Below are positions 1 through 8,479 of a stretch of 61,148 nucleotides of DNA, one piece after another. Source of the stretch: an uncultured Actinomycetes bacterium (GTDB lineage Bacteria > Actinomycetota > Actinomycetes > Nanopelagicales > Nanopelagicaceae); NCBI GenBank assembly GCA_903843225.1, contig CAIMOX010000004.1:1-61148 (forward strand). The letters run 5' to 3'. Numbering within the stretch: position 1 is the stretch's first letter; every line of letters starts with the position of its first letter. The translations under genes were made by a program, and so were the position numbers. The notes beneath the pieces are model-generated. The model made no database searches. It saw nothing but the letters and a program-made list of their open reading frames with translations, and was not told the origin of the DNA.

Positions 1-468
1 GGAAACACTGACGATAACTTCAGCGGATCTGAATGGGCGCACTTGCATGGCCAGATAGGTGATCACGCACCGACCCCCGATGTGGATCATGAGACACGAC
101 TCGTAAGACTCTTGCTCGCCGGTCAGCAATATTTTGCTGCAGCTCATGACATTAGCAATGGTGGCTTTGCTGCGACGATCTCCGAGATGGTTCTTAAAAG
201 CAATATCGGAGCCACGATCGAACTCCCAACAGAATTTATTCCAGGTAGAGTAACTGCTGGACTCTTTGCTGAGACTCCAGGCCGTGTCGTCGTTGCAGTT
301 AAGAGCTCTGATGTTGCATCACTCAAGTCAATTGCTGAGAAAGAAGGCATCGCGATGCACAAAGTTGGTAGCACTGGTGGCGATAACCTTGTGATCAATG
401 GCTCAGTAATTCCATTACCTGAGCTTCGTACCGCATTTACCGAAACCTTCCCACGGCTCTTCGGTTAA
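1..468 (+). CDS. purL: Phosphoribosylformylglycinamidine synthase subunit PurL, C-terminal part (5' cut by window)
   Basis: The frame is open from base 1, so this is the 3' end of a longer gene, about 155 codons. PurL is the large subunit that converts FGAR to FGAM with ATP and glutamine-derived ammonia, the fourth step of purine synthesis, in the cytoplasm. The visible part fits the second AIRS-type C-terminal domain: GSEWAHLHG near the start resembles the GGSEY segment of PurL, and the segment HDISNGGFAATISEM matches the highly conserved HDxSxGG motif of this superfamily. The following genes are purF and purM, which supports the call. The internal TTG at 43 is not a real start. Assignment is firm; only the truncation limits it. 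Confidence 0.93.
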   Translation, partial: GNTDDNFSGSEWAHLHGQIGDHAPTPDVDHETRLVRLLLAGQQYFAAAHDISNGGFAATISEMVLKSNIGATIELPTEFIPGRVTAGLFAETPGRVVVAVKSSDVASLKSIAEKEGIAMHKVGSTGGDNLVINGSVIPLPELRTAFTETFPRLFG

Positions 469-489
469 TCAAGAAGCGATACTGAGACA

Positions 490-789
490 GTGAGAGATCC
501 GCAGACAATGGCGAAGGTCAAAGAAATTCTCGCTGCACTCTCGGCGGCCGAACCTGGTCACGCGATTGAAGTGCGAATCCCGCCATACTCTGCGATCCAA
601 TGTGGCACCGGGCCAAAGCACACCAGAGGTACTCCACCTAATGTCGTTGAGATGAGCGCTGACGTGCTCTTTCGCTTAACTACCGGAGAGCTGACCTGGG
701 GCTCTGGGGTTTCAACTGGTGAGATCCACGCCTCTGGTGATCGATCTGACGTTTCGGCCCTCTTTAAAAAGATTAGAATCGCACTATGA
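490..789 (+). CDS. Small sterol-carrier-like (bacterial SCP ortholog) protein
   Basis: A 99-residue soluble protein starting with GTG at 490, 21 bases after purL. Its C-terminal two thirds has the SCP-2-like pattern: VVEMSADVLFRLTTGELTWG followed by GEIHASGDRSDVSALF, a beta-sheet segment then a helix. A protein of this type sits between purL and purF in many actinobacteria (bacterial SCP ortholog family). Members are thought to bind a hydrophobic ligand, but the physiological role is not established and a link to purine synthesis is only by position. The stop codon overlaps the purF start (ATGA), which implies co-translation with purF. Confidence 0.8.
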   Translation: MRDPQTMAKVKEILAALSAAEPGHAIEVRIPPYSAIQCGTGPKHTRGTPPNVVEMSADVLFRLTTGELTWGSGVSTGEIHASGDRSDVSALFKKIRIAL

Positions 790-2258
790 GTCGCCGCCCA
801 GATGGACGTTTAACCCACGAACTCTTTAGCGAAGAACACCTCCCACAAGATGAATGTGGCGTATTCGGCGTATGGGCACCCGGAGAAGAAGTCGCAAAAC
901 TTACCTTTTACGGTCTGTATGCGCTCCAACATCGTGGCCAAGAATCAGCGGGTATCGCAACATCTGATGGTGATCGAATCTTCGTATATAAAGATATGGG
1001 CTTGGTTTCACAGGTCTTTACCGAAAGCGATCTCGCATCGCTGCCCGGCAATCTTGCAGTAGGTCACTGTCGTTACAGCACTACGGGATCTTCAACCTGG
1101 GATAACGCCCAACCAACTCTACGCGCAACTAATCACGGGACTCTCGCCCTCGCGCACAACGGTAATCTCACTAACACTGGCGACCTGGCAGAATATTTAG
1201 AGAAGAACGTTCCAGGCCATAAGGGTCACGGCAAACATGCATCATCAGATACTGAAATTATGTCGGCACTCATTGCATCCCAAGAGGGTGAATCATTCGA
1301 AGCTGCAGCGGTAAAAGCTTTGCCAATGTTAAAGGGTGCATTCTCACTCGTCTTCATGGATGAAAAAACTTTATATGCGGCGCGCGATGCTCATGGTGTC
1401 CGCCCACTCGTACTCGGAAAGCTTGAGCATGGCTGGGTCTTTGCATCCGAGAGCGCAGCGCTAGATATCGTTGGCGCATCATTTATTCGCGAAATTGAGC
1501 CCGGTGAATTTGTTGCAGTAGATGCCCAAGGTCTACGTAGCTATCGCTGGGCTGATGCAACTCCCAAGGGTTGCATCTTTGAATATGTATACCTGGCTAG
1601 GCCTGATACAGCGATAGCTGGTCGCAATGTCCATGCCACACGCGTCGCGCTTGGTGAGCGTCTTGCAAAAGAGCATCCCGTTGAAGCTGATTTAGTTATT
1701 CCAGTCCCAGAATCCGGAACACCTGCGGCAGTGGGATATGCCCGCGCATCTGGAATTCCTTATGGTGCGGGACTTGTGAAGAACTCATACGTCGGTCGTA
1801 CCTTTATTCAGCCAAGTCAGACGATTCGCCAACTTGGTATTCGCCTCAAGCTCAATCCATTGCGCGAAGTTATTGAAGGAAAGCGAATCGTTGTTGTCGA
1901 TGATTCGATCGTTCGCGGAAATACCCAACGAGCTTTGATCCGGATGCTGCGTGAAGCTGGAGCCTTAGAAATTCACGTCCGTATCTCTAGCCCACCGGTG
2001 AAGTGGCCCTGTTTTTATGGCATCGACTTTGCATCCCGCGCGGAGTTAGTAGCGTCTGGGCTCGAAGTTGACGATATCAGGCGCTCAATTGGAGCGGATT
2101 CACTGGGTTATGTCTCACTCGATGGCCTTGTTGAAGCGACCACTATCGAAGAGTCAAAGCTCTGTACCGCTTGTTTCACCGGCAACTATCCAATCGAAGT
2201 TCCACCAGATATTTCAAATGGCAAGAATCTGCTCGAGATCGTGAACCATTACGAATGA
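786..2258 (+). CDS. purF: Amidophosphoribosyltransferase
   Basis: PurF makes 5-phosphoribosylamine from PRPP and glutamine, the committed step of purine synthesis. The 490-residue protein has a short propeptide ending before Cys24 in DECGVFGVW, the N-terminal nucleophile of the glutaminase domain exposed by processing. RYSTTGSS and the NGNLTN segment belong to the same Ntn domain. The C-terminal half is a phosphoribosyltransferase fold with PRPP-binding loop VVVDDSIVRGNTQ. A Cys-containing C-terminal segment (KLCTACFTGNYP) is typical of the iron-sulfur-type enzymes, though a cluster cannot be proven here. The ATG overlaps the stop of the SCP-like gene by four bases and the gene overlaps purM at its end, so the genes form one operon. 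Confidence 0.97.
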   Translation: MSRRPDGRLTHELFSEEHLPQDECGVFGVWAPGEEVAKLTFYGLYALQHRGQESAGIATSDGDRIFVYKDMGLVSQVFTESDLASLPGNLAVGHCRYSTTGSSTWDNAQPTLRATNHGTLALAHNGNLTNTGDLAEYLEKNVPGHKGHGKHASSDTEIMSALIASQEGESFEAAAVKALPMLKGAFSLVFMDEKTLYAARDAHGVRPLVLGKLEHGWVFASESAALDIVGASFIREIEPGEFVAVDAQGLRSYRWADATPKGCIFEYVYLARPDTAIAGRNVHATRVALGERLAKEHPVEADLVIPVPESGTPAAVGYARASGIPYGAGLVKNSYVGRTFIQPSQTIRQLGIRLKLNPLREVIEGKRIVVVDDSIVRGNTQRALIRMLREAGALEIHVRISSPPVKWPCFYGIDFASRAELVASGLEVDDIRRSIGADSLGYVSLDGLVEATTIEESKLCTACFTGNYPIEVPPDISNGKNLLEIVNHYE

Positions 2259-3322
2259 GTACCTATGCAGAGTCAGGTGTCGATATAGATGCCGGAGATC
2301 GCGCCGTTGAATTAATGAAGGCCCACTTAAAGCGTGCTCGTCGCCCAGAAGTTGTGGGGGATATCGGTGGATTTGCAGGGCTCTTTGATGTCTCGGCGCT
2401 TAAAGATATGAAGCGGCCATTACTTGCAACCTCAACTGATGGTGTCGGAACGAAGACTGAGATTGCACGCGCGATGGCGAAGTACGACACAATCGGTGAA
2501 GATTTGGTTGCGATGGTTGTAGATGATTTGGTTGTCTGCGGCGCTGAGCCGCTCTTCATGACAGATTACATCGCGGTCGGAAAAGTTATTCCAGAACGCA
2601 TCGCCGAGATCGTAAAGGGAATTGCCATCGGTGCTGCGAAAGCAGGGGTGGCACTTATCGGTGGCGAGACTGCCGAGCATCCTGGCCTCTTAGAAGAAGA
2701 TGAGTTTGATATCGCAGGAGCTGCAACCGGTGCAGTCGATGCTGATCGTCTGCTCGGTGCAGATAAGGTCCAAGATGGCGATCTGATTCTTGCAATGCCC
2801 GCGAGTGGAATTCATGCAAATGGTTATTCATTAGTCCGTCACATCCTTGCAACGCAAAAAATTTCACTTGGGACCAACGTTGCAGAGCTCGGCATGACTA
2901 TTGGTGAAGCACTTCTCACCCCAACCGAGATTTACTCACTCGATTGTTTAGCGCTCTACAAGGCGATGCAAGGTTCACTTCACGGATTTGTTCACATCAC
3001 CGGTGGCGGAATCGCTGAGAACACAGTTCGAGTTCTGCCAGATCACCTCATGGCGACCTACGACCGGAGCACCTGGGCCTTGCCCGCCGAGATGGGCTAT
3101 CTGGCAAAAGCTGGCTCAGTCCCGCAGGCCGATATGGAGCGGACCTGGAACTGCGGCATCGGAATGAGCGCGATTTTGGCCCCAGCCGAGGCTGATCGGG
3201 CTATCCGCACGCTCGCCGCTCGGGGGATGAAGGCCTGGGTTGCGGGCCAGATTGCTCCTCGATCAACCCAAGGCGCAGGCTCCACAGGCGCAACTTTGGT
3301 GGGTACGTACCAAAGCCGATAA
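2255..3322 (+). CDS. purM: Phosphoribosylformylglycinamidine cyclo-ligase (AIR synthetase)
   Basis: PurM closes the imidazole ring of AIR from FGAM with ATP. The start is the ATG at 2255 that overlaps the purF stop (ATGA); a longer frame reaches back to 2171 but would run inside purF. The 355-residue protein shows the family blocks in order: GGFAGLFD, DGVGTKTEIA (ATP/Mg binding), VDDLVVCGAEPLFMTDY, GGETAEHPG and the C-terminal HITGGGIAEN. The length is normal. The last quarter, from about 3040, has a higher GC content than the rest. Confidence 0.97.
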   Translation: MSTYAESGVDIDAGDRAVELMKAHLKRARRPEVVGDIGGFAGLFDVSALKDMKRPLLATSTDGVGTKTEIARAMAKYDTIGEDLVAMVVDDLVVCGAEPLFMTDYIAVGKVIPERIAEIVKGIAIGAAKAGVALIGGETAEHPGLLEEDEFDIAGAATGAVDADRLLGADKVQDGDLILAMPASGIHANGYSLVRHILATQKISLGTNVAELGMTIGEALLTPTEIYSLDCLALYKAMQGSLHGFVHITGGGIAENTVRVLPDHLMATYDRSTWALPAEMGYLAKAGSVPQADMERTWNCGIGMSAILAPAEADRAIRTLAARGMKAWVAGQIAPRSTQGAGSTGATLVGTYQSR

Positions 3323-3366
3323 TCTTCACCCCTGACGAATTTTTATCTCAGTAAGGGGGTCTCACT

Positions 3367-3540
3367 ATGGGTCGAGGCCGTGCGAAAGCCAAGCAGACAA
3401 AAGTAGCGAGAGATCTCAAGTACAACGGACAAGAGATGGATCTTGAAAGACTAGCCAAAGAGTTACATGGCGAAGTCGATACCGATAACCAGAATGATGA
3501 TGACCCTTTCGCTGAGGGCAACTACATTCGTCGCGCGTAG
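3367..3540 (+). CDS. DUF3073 family small protein
   Basis: A 57-residue protein starting MGRGRAKAKQTKVARDLKY and ending in FAEGNYIRRA, the layout of the actinobacterial DUF3073 family: a strongly basic N-terminus, then an acidic stretch rich in Asp. A ribosome binding site (AAGGGGG) lies 9 bases before the ATG. The family usually lies close to purM in actinobacteria, as here. Its function is unknown; the basic head suggests nucleic-acid or ribosome contact, which is inference only. It is easy to miss because of its size. Confidence 0.85.
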   Translation: MGRGRAKAKQTKVARDLKYNGQEMDLERLAKELHGEVDTDNQNDDDPFAEGNYIRRA

Positions 3541-3569
3541 TCTCCGCTAACTCCGCAATACTCACACCT

Positions 3570-4391
3570 ATGCGCCCAACTCCGTATGTGGCATCGCTTC
3601 GAATTTACGAACCGATTGATGCCTTTGATCCAGTAGATCAATTGCGTTGGGATGCAATTCCGATGACAGCGCTAACCGGACGTGATGAACAACTTCGTGC
3701 GTTAAAGCGAGCAATCACATCTGAGCCACCAGTTCTTCAAGTCGATGGTGCGCACATCTTGGAATTTGAAGGAAAGAAATATGTTGCGCCGTGGTCGACA
3801 GCAACTCGTTGTTGGGCAGCGCTCGAAACTTTTAAGGATTCACTTCCTGCACCTGTTGCAAAATTCTTTATTCCAACATCTGCAGAAGATGCGATCATGA
3901 CAAATGTTGATCGTGATGGACTCGAGGAGAGAGTTCCACACATCATTAGCGAGACTTGGGTAATTCCACCGCGATGGTTCTCGCTCTTCTCAGTAGATGA
4001 GCGCTTGCGTGGTACATCTCCCGACGGGGCCTACACCGTTATGCGCACATCAGTTGCGAATGCAAAGCAGCGTTGCATGTATACCCATCAATCAGTCGTG
4101 AACTCTTTTGGTAACGGTCCGATTGAAGAAGAGATCGCTGACCTTCTTGAATGGCTTTCAATGTTCCATGCTGAATCGATCGTCGAATGTGATTACGGCG
4201 GCTTAGCTGATTACTTAGAACAGGCTCTCATCGCTAATGGTGAGCCAGGGCTTGAAGCTGATACCTCGATTGAAGATATCCATCTTTCCCTCGCGGGGCT
4301 CTCTAAGGGCGATGGCGCGATGGCCGGTGAGGGCTACGAGCGCCTCGTCTCACGCTGGCGCCGTGTGGCTGCCTTCGAACAGGCGATGTAA
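3570..4391 (+). CDS. Conserved actinobacterial protein of unknown function upstream of bldC
   Basis: A 273-residue soluble protein without signal peptide or membrane segment. I do not recognise a catalytic motif. It is acidic, starts MRPTPYVASLRIYEPIDAF and contains several Trp-rich segments (RCWAALETFKDS, IISETWVIPPRWFSLF) and an acidic C-terminal half (IEEEIADLLEWLSMF). Its position between DUF3073 and bldC suggests a conserved lineage-specific protein, but no role can be inferred. The start at 3570 is the first ATG after the DUF3073 stop; a Shine-Dalgarno sequence is not obvious, so the exact start is uncertain. Confidence 0.75.
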   Translation: MRPTPYVASLRIYEPIDAFDPVDQLRWDAIPMTALTGRDEQLRALKRAITSEPPVLQVDGAHILEFEGKKYVAPWSTATRCWAALETFKDSLPAPVAKFFIPTSAEDAIMTNVDRDGLEERVPHIISETWVIPPRWFSLFSVDERLRGTSPDGAYTVMRTSVANAKQRCMYTHQSVVNSFGNGPIEEEIADLLEWLSMFHAESIVECDYGGLADYLEQALIANGEPGLEADTSIEDIHLSLAGLSKGDGAMAGEGYERLVSRWRRVAAFEQAM

Positions 4392-4517
4392 ATTCACTTT
4401 CTTTGCAGAAAAAAGACTTCTCTTTTTTAAATTGGCAGGGGATACTCCTCCCATAAGGTGCGATTCGGACACCTTCACTGATGTGAAATCGTCAGAGATC
4501 GGCGAAAGGGGGAAGCA

Positions 4518-4712
4518 ATGGCAGAAGATGTACCGGCTCAGGAAGTTCTCCTGACTCCCTCAGAAGTTGCCGCGCTCTTTCGCGTAGATCCCAAGACAGT
4601 CACTCGCTGGGCGAAGGCGGGCAAGCTGACCTCAATCCGCACCCTTGGCGGACATCGTCGTTACAAGGAATCTGAAGTTAAAGCCTTACTCAACAAGATC
4701 ACCGCTGATTAA
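4518..4712 (+). CDS. bldC: BldC-type MerR-like DNA-binding regulator
   Basis: A 64-residue protein consisting almost entirely of a winged helix-turn-helix: LLTPSEVAALFRVDPKTVTRWAK, then the wing segment RTLGGHRRYKESEV. This is the compact BldC architecture, without the dimerisation and effector domains of true MerR proteins. In Streptomyces BldC controls entry into development by binding head-to-tail to direct repeats. In a small planktonic cell its targets must differ. A purine-rich stretch (GAAAGGGGGAAGC) precedes the ATG. An excisionase-like protein at 48,129 shares the same fold but is much less similar. Confidence 0.9.
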   Translation: MAEDVPAQEVLLTPSEVAALFRVDPKTVTRWAKAGKLTSIRTLGGHRRYKESEVKALLNKITAD

Positions 4713-4733
4713 TTACTTCGCAGGTAGATACCG

Positions 4734-5774
4734 ATGAGAATCACACATCTCCAAGATCTTCTCCTTGCGCTCGCGACTTTTGTGATCGTTGGAGCGCTCA
4801 CGCCAGTAATGCGACGGTTCGCAATTCACCACGAGGTGATGGATACGCCATCGACTGCCCATAAGACTCATAAAGAACCAGTGCCGTATCTCGGTGGAGT
4901 CGCAATCATTATCGGAATCCTGGCGGTTTCATTTGGCGCACTCATCTTTAAGCACTCACCAAGTAAAAATTTCTGGCTCGCAGCATCTGTACTCGGACCA
5001 GCGCTCGTGTTAGGTCTGATCGGGTTGTGGGATGACATTAAGAATCTTCGTCCACTTCCACGATTTATCGCGCAAACAATTGCTGGAATCTTTACATCAT
5101 TGATCTTGATCTCATCGAGCACGGTCGGAACCCCAACCGGATCCAAGATCGTCGATACCGTTATCACCACACTTTGGATTGTTGGAATCTGTAACTCAAT
5201 TAACTTCTTTGATAATTTAGATGGTGGCGCCGCGGGGACAATCGCGATATCTGCCATCGCACTTACAAAACTTGGGATTGATGGCCATCAATATCTAGTT
5301 GGCGGATTAGCTGCGGTCACTGCAGGAGCCACTATTGGATTCCTATTATGGAATAAGAGTCCAGCCCGGATATATATGGGCGATGCCGGAGCGCTCTTCT
5401 TAGGAATTTTGATTGCATCGCTGACAATTCGATTGCACCCAAATGCACAGACACAATGGACCTCTTTTGCTACTCCAGTACTGCTTATTGCGGTTCCGAT
5501 CCTGGATACCAGCGTGGCAGTACTCTCACGCTTACGTCGCCGGATCTCGCCCTTTCAAGGTGGTCGCGACCATTTGAGTCATCGATTAGTGCGACTTGGA
5601 TTAGAGCGTCCTACCGCTGCAATCGCCTTATGGTCGTTATCTGGAATCTTTGCGCTAGCTGCTATCGCGATCCCGATGACATCTAAGGGGATGGAACAGG
5701 TCGTGACGGGGCTTGCGGCGACTGCATGGATCGGACTCTTCGCCTTCTTCTATCAGACCGCAGACTCCGAGTAA
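4734..5774 (+). CDS. Undecaprenyl-phosphate sugar-phosphate transferase (WecA/MraY family, GT4)
   Basis: A 346-residue polytopic membrane protein with about ten hydrophobic segments. It carries the polyprenyl-phosphate N-acetylhexosamine-1-phosphate transferase signatures: HKEPVPYLGG in the first cytoplasmic loop, GLWDDIKNLRP, the NFFDNLDGGAAG catalytic block and MGDAGALFLG, followed by the basic C-terminal GRDHLSHRLVRLG block typical of the WecA/TagO branch rather than MraY. It is expected to transfer a UDP-sugar phosphate to undecaprenyl phosphate and so start assembly of a wall polymer or surface glycan. The polysaccharide genes at 49-60 kb could depend on such an initiator, but that link is inference. 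Confidence 0.88.
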   Translation: MRITHLQDLLLALATFVIVGALTPVMRRFAIHHEVMDTPSTAHKTHKEPVPYLGGVAIIIGILAVSFGALIFKHSPSKNFWLAASVLGPALVLGLIGLWDDIKNLRPLPRFIAQTIAGIFTSLILISSSTVGTPTGSKIVDTVITTLWIVGICNSINFFDNLDGGAAGTIAISAIALTKLGIDGHQYLVGGLAAVTAGATIGFLLWNKSPARIYMGDAGALFLGILIASLTIRLHPNAQTQWTSFATPVLLIAVPILDTSVAVLSRLRRRISPFQGGRDHLSHRLVRLGLERPTAAIALWSLSGIFALAAIAIPMTSKGMEQVVTGLAATAWIGLFAFFYQTADSE

Positions 5775-5784
5775 CCTTACGACC

Positions 5785-6396
5785 ATGAGCAAAGGCAACC
5801 AGGTTGAGTTCACAATCTGGCTTCGCGAGCGCCAAGGTGCGCTCTTGAAGGCTGCTCGAGCGATCGCATTTGATCCACAGAATGCTGAAGATATCCTCCA
5901 AGAAGCTCTCGCTGATGTCTATCAGCGGTGGAACAAGGTTAAGGATCACGAAAATCCTGAGGCTTATGTCATCCGTGTGATGGTTTCAAAGCACACTGAT
6001 CTTCGTCGCAAGTGGTGGCGTAGACAGCAGGAGAATGAAACTGCATGGGATTTTGCCGAAGGCGTTCGCAATATTGCTGATCAATCAGATGAAGTGATTC
6101 AGCGATTACTAGTGCAGTCTGCGCTCAAGACTCTGACAGCAGCCCAGCGTGCAGTTCTTGTCTTGATCTATGAACATGGGCTCGTTCTGCGCGAAGTCGC
6201 TGACATCTTAGAGCTGCCAATGGGCACAGTCGCATCTCACTTAGCTCGCGGTAAGGCTGCGGTAGCGGCGCATCTGGAATTGGTTCCGGAATTTGAAAAG
6301 TCTGTGAAGAAATCGCTCCCGCCATTGTTAAAGAGTGATGTGTCGATTGACTCTGACTTTACTGGCGTTGTACTTGGAGAGGTGGTCGAAGAATGA
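5785..6396 (+). CDS. SigE-family ECF RNA polymerase sigma factor
   Basis: A 203-residue sigma-70 family protein. The start is the ATG at 5785 just after the preceding gene; a longer frame begins inside that gene. Region 2 shows FDPQNAEDILQEALADVYQRW with the conserved helix that binds the polymerase clamp; region 4 is LKTLTAAQRAVLVLIYEHGL then VADILELPMGTVASHLARGK, a helix-turn-helix for -35 recognition. This layout fits the actinobacterial SigE-like ECF group. It overlaps the following membrane-protein gene by four bases, the usual sigma / anti-sigma arrangement. The seven secreted paralogs downstream are natural candidate targets. Confidence 0.88.
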   Translation: MSKGNQVEFTIWLRERQGALLKAARAIAFDPQNAEDILQEALADVYQRWNKVKDHENPEAYVIRVMVSKHTDLRRKWWRRQQENETAWDFAEGVRNIADQSDEVIQRLLVQSALKTLTAAQRAVLVLIYEHGLVLREVADILELPMGTVASHLARGKAAVAAHLELVPEFEKSVKKSLPPLLKSDVSIDSDFTGVVLGEVVEE

Positions 6397-7064
6397 CAAT
6401 CGATATTGATGCCTTAATTCACCGCGAGCTCGAGCTCATGGGCAATGGCGCATTCTCTGGGAAAGACCTTGCTACCACTGTCTTTGCGAAGGTTCGCCGT
6501 CGCCGGATCCGCAAAGCAACTATCGCGGTTCTCTCAGTGTTGCTCTTAACCGTAACTTCAATTGGAATTTATGCACTTGGGAAGGCAGTTTCTGATCATA
6601 ATTTTGCAGCAAATAACACGGGCAACAATGGTGCAGTTGGTTCTACAGATTCAAAAACTCTTCAACCAAACCTTATTGACCACTTAATCTCTGATTACCC
6701 AGTTACCTGGGAGCAAAGTGTTGGTGATTTGAGCGCAATTTCAAAGGCAGGCGGCATTGGAGACACACTTGGTGGGCTTACTGCAGTTGGTTTGAAGGTC
6801 ACCTGGCAGAGATGTGCAGCAGGTGCTTGCCCAACTTCATGGATTATTAATTTGCAAAATCGCACTGGAGATCTTGTGACAGCCAACCCTGCACTGATGC
6901 TCTTTGTAAATCACGAACCATTGGTAAGTTCTTCGCGACCAGTCACAGTTACAGCTGGAGGCTCATCACTACTCGTTTACACTTTCCCAGAACTTACTCA
7001 AGGGCTTACAGTTGCCTCTAATTCAACATGGCAATGGAACTGGTTCTTAACACCAGCCCATTAA
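6393..7064 (+). CDS. Single-pass membrane protein, probable anti-sigma factor or sigma partner
   Basis: A 223-residue protein whose ATG overlaps the sigma factor stop. About 45 N-terminal residues are cytoplasmic and end in a positive cluster (KVRRRRIRK); a membrane helix covers about residues 48-66; the remaining 155 residues are outside. The outer domain is rich in Ser, Thr and Asn and contains a Cys pair (WQRCAAGACPTSW). The size of the cytoplasmic part and coupling to the ECF gene fit an anti-sigma factor, but no zinc-binding HxxxCxxC motif is seen. It may therefore be a non-ZAS anti-sigma or a sensing partner. Confidence 0.6.
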   Translation: MTIDIDALIHRELELMGNGAFSGKDLATTVFAKVRRRRIRKATIAVLSVLLLTVTSIGIYALGKAVSDHNFAANNTGNNGAVGSTDSKTLQPNLIDHLISDYPVTWEQSVGDLSAISKAGGIGDTLGGLTAVGLKVTWQRCAAGACPTSWIINLQNRTGDLVTANPALMLFVNHEPLVSSSRPVTVTAGGSSLLVYTFPELTQGLTVASNSTWQWNWFLTPAH

Positions 7065-7082
7065 GTTCAAAGGGTGATAACT

Positions 7083-8339
7083 GTGATTCGTTCTTCTCTG
7101 AAAAGTTTCTTCACAGTTGTAACAGCGCTCATCACATTGACTGCGCTAGTAACTGGTGCAACCCCTGCGCGCGCGGCAATCACTCTGCCAACGACATCTT
7201 TCCAACCATGTTCTTCTGGGGTCACTAACTATTGCATTGAAAGTGTCAGCATTACCAAGAGTGGCCAAAAACCTGTTGTGCTTATCTGGACTCCTGCCGG
7301 GACAGCTGGACCATCTGCCGGAAACACAACAGGTGTAGTTTCAGGAAAGTCATCTCTTCCTGGACGATGGACTGCTCCTGGCGCATTCGATACAAATAAC
7401 TACGATGGTTTGTATATCGATGCCAAGGCTGCTAACGCCTTTGTTCCATGGGTCTATATCGACACCCAGCCAACGCTTTCTAGTGGCAGCGCTACCAATC
7501 TCGCAGCGACAGCCACAAACCCTAACTATCCCGTCAATCTCGATCCTGAGAGCGCGATCGATATCAAGATACATACCGGGGATATCAAAGCAGGAGTGAC
7601 CTTTGGCGTCGGCACTGATGCGACATTGGATCTCAGCAGTGGCGCTGGGTATTCAACAGCGGAAATTTCAGGCTATCCAGTAAGTGTTCCACTCGCGAAG
7701 TCAACAAAGGATTGCACCGGTGATACCGGAGTCGCCACCGCGCTTGTTACTCAGTTTCAATCTGTGATCGTTCCGTCAAATGACCCATTTGGATTTAGCG
7801 TCGATGGCGCTAGTGGGAAGATGTATGTTGGTTCAAATGGAATCTGTAAATTATCTACTCCGACCTGGAACGCAGATACGAAGTCATTTAAGTATTCAGC
7901 ATCGGCACCAAAGCTTGCTCCAGATGGAACAACGATCAATAAAGGTTTCTATCATGCAGTTATTTCCTTCGCTGATGCGACAGCTCTTTGGGGTCTGAAG
8001 AATCCAGCAGATGCCGCTTCGGCACTTGTTGTTTCCATCACAACTTCAGCTGGTGGCTCTGTCGCCGCCACGAAATCTGTCTCAGCTCGAAATAATTTAA
8101 TCATTATCGATGTCTCAGGATTTAGCTTCCCTGATCCACTCTTAGATATCACTCTCAATCCCGATTACAACATGAACACGACTACCACCACGAAGCCACT
8201 CGTGACCGGCACACCGAAGCCGACCCCGACTCCGACCATTGCTCCAAAAAGGATCACAGTCACCTGCGTTAAAGGTGTCATCACCAAGAAGATCACTGCG
8301 GTGAACGCAACCTGTCCATCTGGTTATCGAAAGAAATAA
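7083..8339 (+). CDS. Secreted protein, first of seven tandem paralogs (short type A)
   Basis: Start chosen at the GTG at 7083 because AAAGGG lies 8 bases upstream; another GTG at 7074 is in frame. The 418-residue product has a signal peptide ending ATPARA-AI. The mature N-terminus has a Cys pair (PCSSGVTNYCIESV) also found in the other six. The second half contains segments nearly identical to the next gene (PVNLDP, TGDIKAGVT, YVGSNG, WGLKNPADAA, IIIDVSGFSF). A Thr/Pro linker (GTPKPTPTPT) is followed by the shared C-terminal module TC-x15-CPSGYRKK. No enzymatic motif is recognised. It is probably exported and held at the cell surface. It follows the sigma/anti-sigma pair by 18 bases and may be in the same operon. 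Confidence 0.8.
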   Translation: MIRSSLKSFFTVVTALITLTALVTGATPARAAITLPTTSFQPCSSGVTNYCIESVSITKSGQKPVVLIWTPAGTAGPSAGNTTGVVSGKSSLPGRWTAPGAFDTNNYDGLYIDAKAANAFVPWVYIDTQPTLSSGSATNLAATATNPNYPVNLDPESAIDIKIHTGDIKAGVTFGVGTDATLDLSSGAGYSTAEISGYPVSVPLAKSTKDCTGDTGVATALVTQFQSVIVPSNDPFGFSVDGASGKMYVGSNGICKLSTPTWNADTKSFKYSASAPKLAPDGTTINKGFYHAVISFADATALWGLKNPADAASALVVSITTSAGGSVAATKSVSARNNLIIIDVSGFSFPDPLLDITLNPDYNMNTTTTTKPLVTGTPKPTPTPTIAPKRITVTCVKGVITKKITAVNATCPSGYRKK

Positions 8340-8479
8340 TTACGCTCGAGCATGGCAAATATGACCATTCTTGTTGGATGTAGGGCGGCCGTATACGCAT
8401 AAATTTGGCTCTAAATCGCGGTTGGGTAATTAGGTGGCCACTCGAGGCGGCCAATTCTCATCCAATGAAGGAGTACCAC

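Noticed and set aside
2171-2254. Extended N-terminus of purM inside purF
   Set aside because: The added residues are not PurM-like, and the ATG overlapping the purF stop starts exactly where the family begins.
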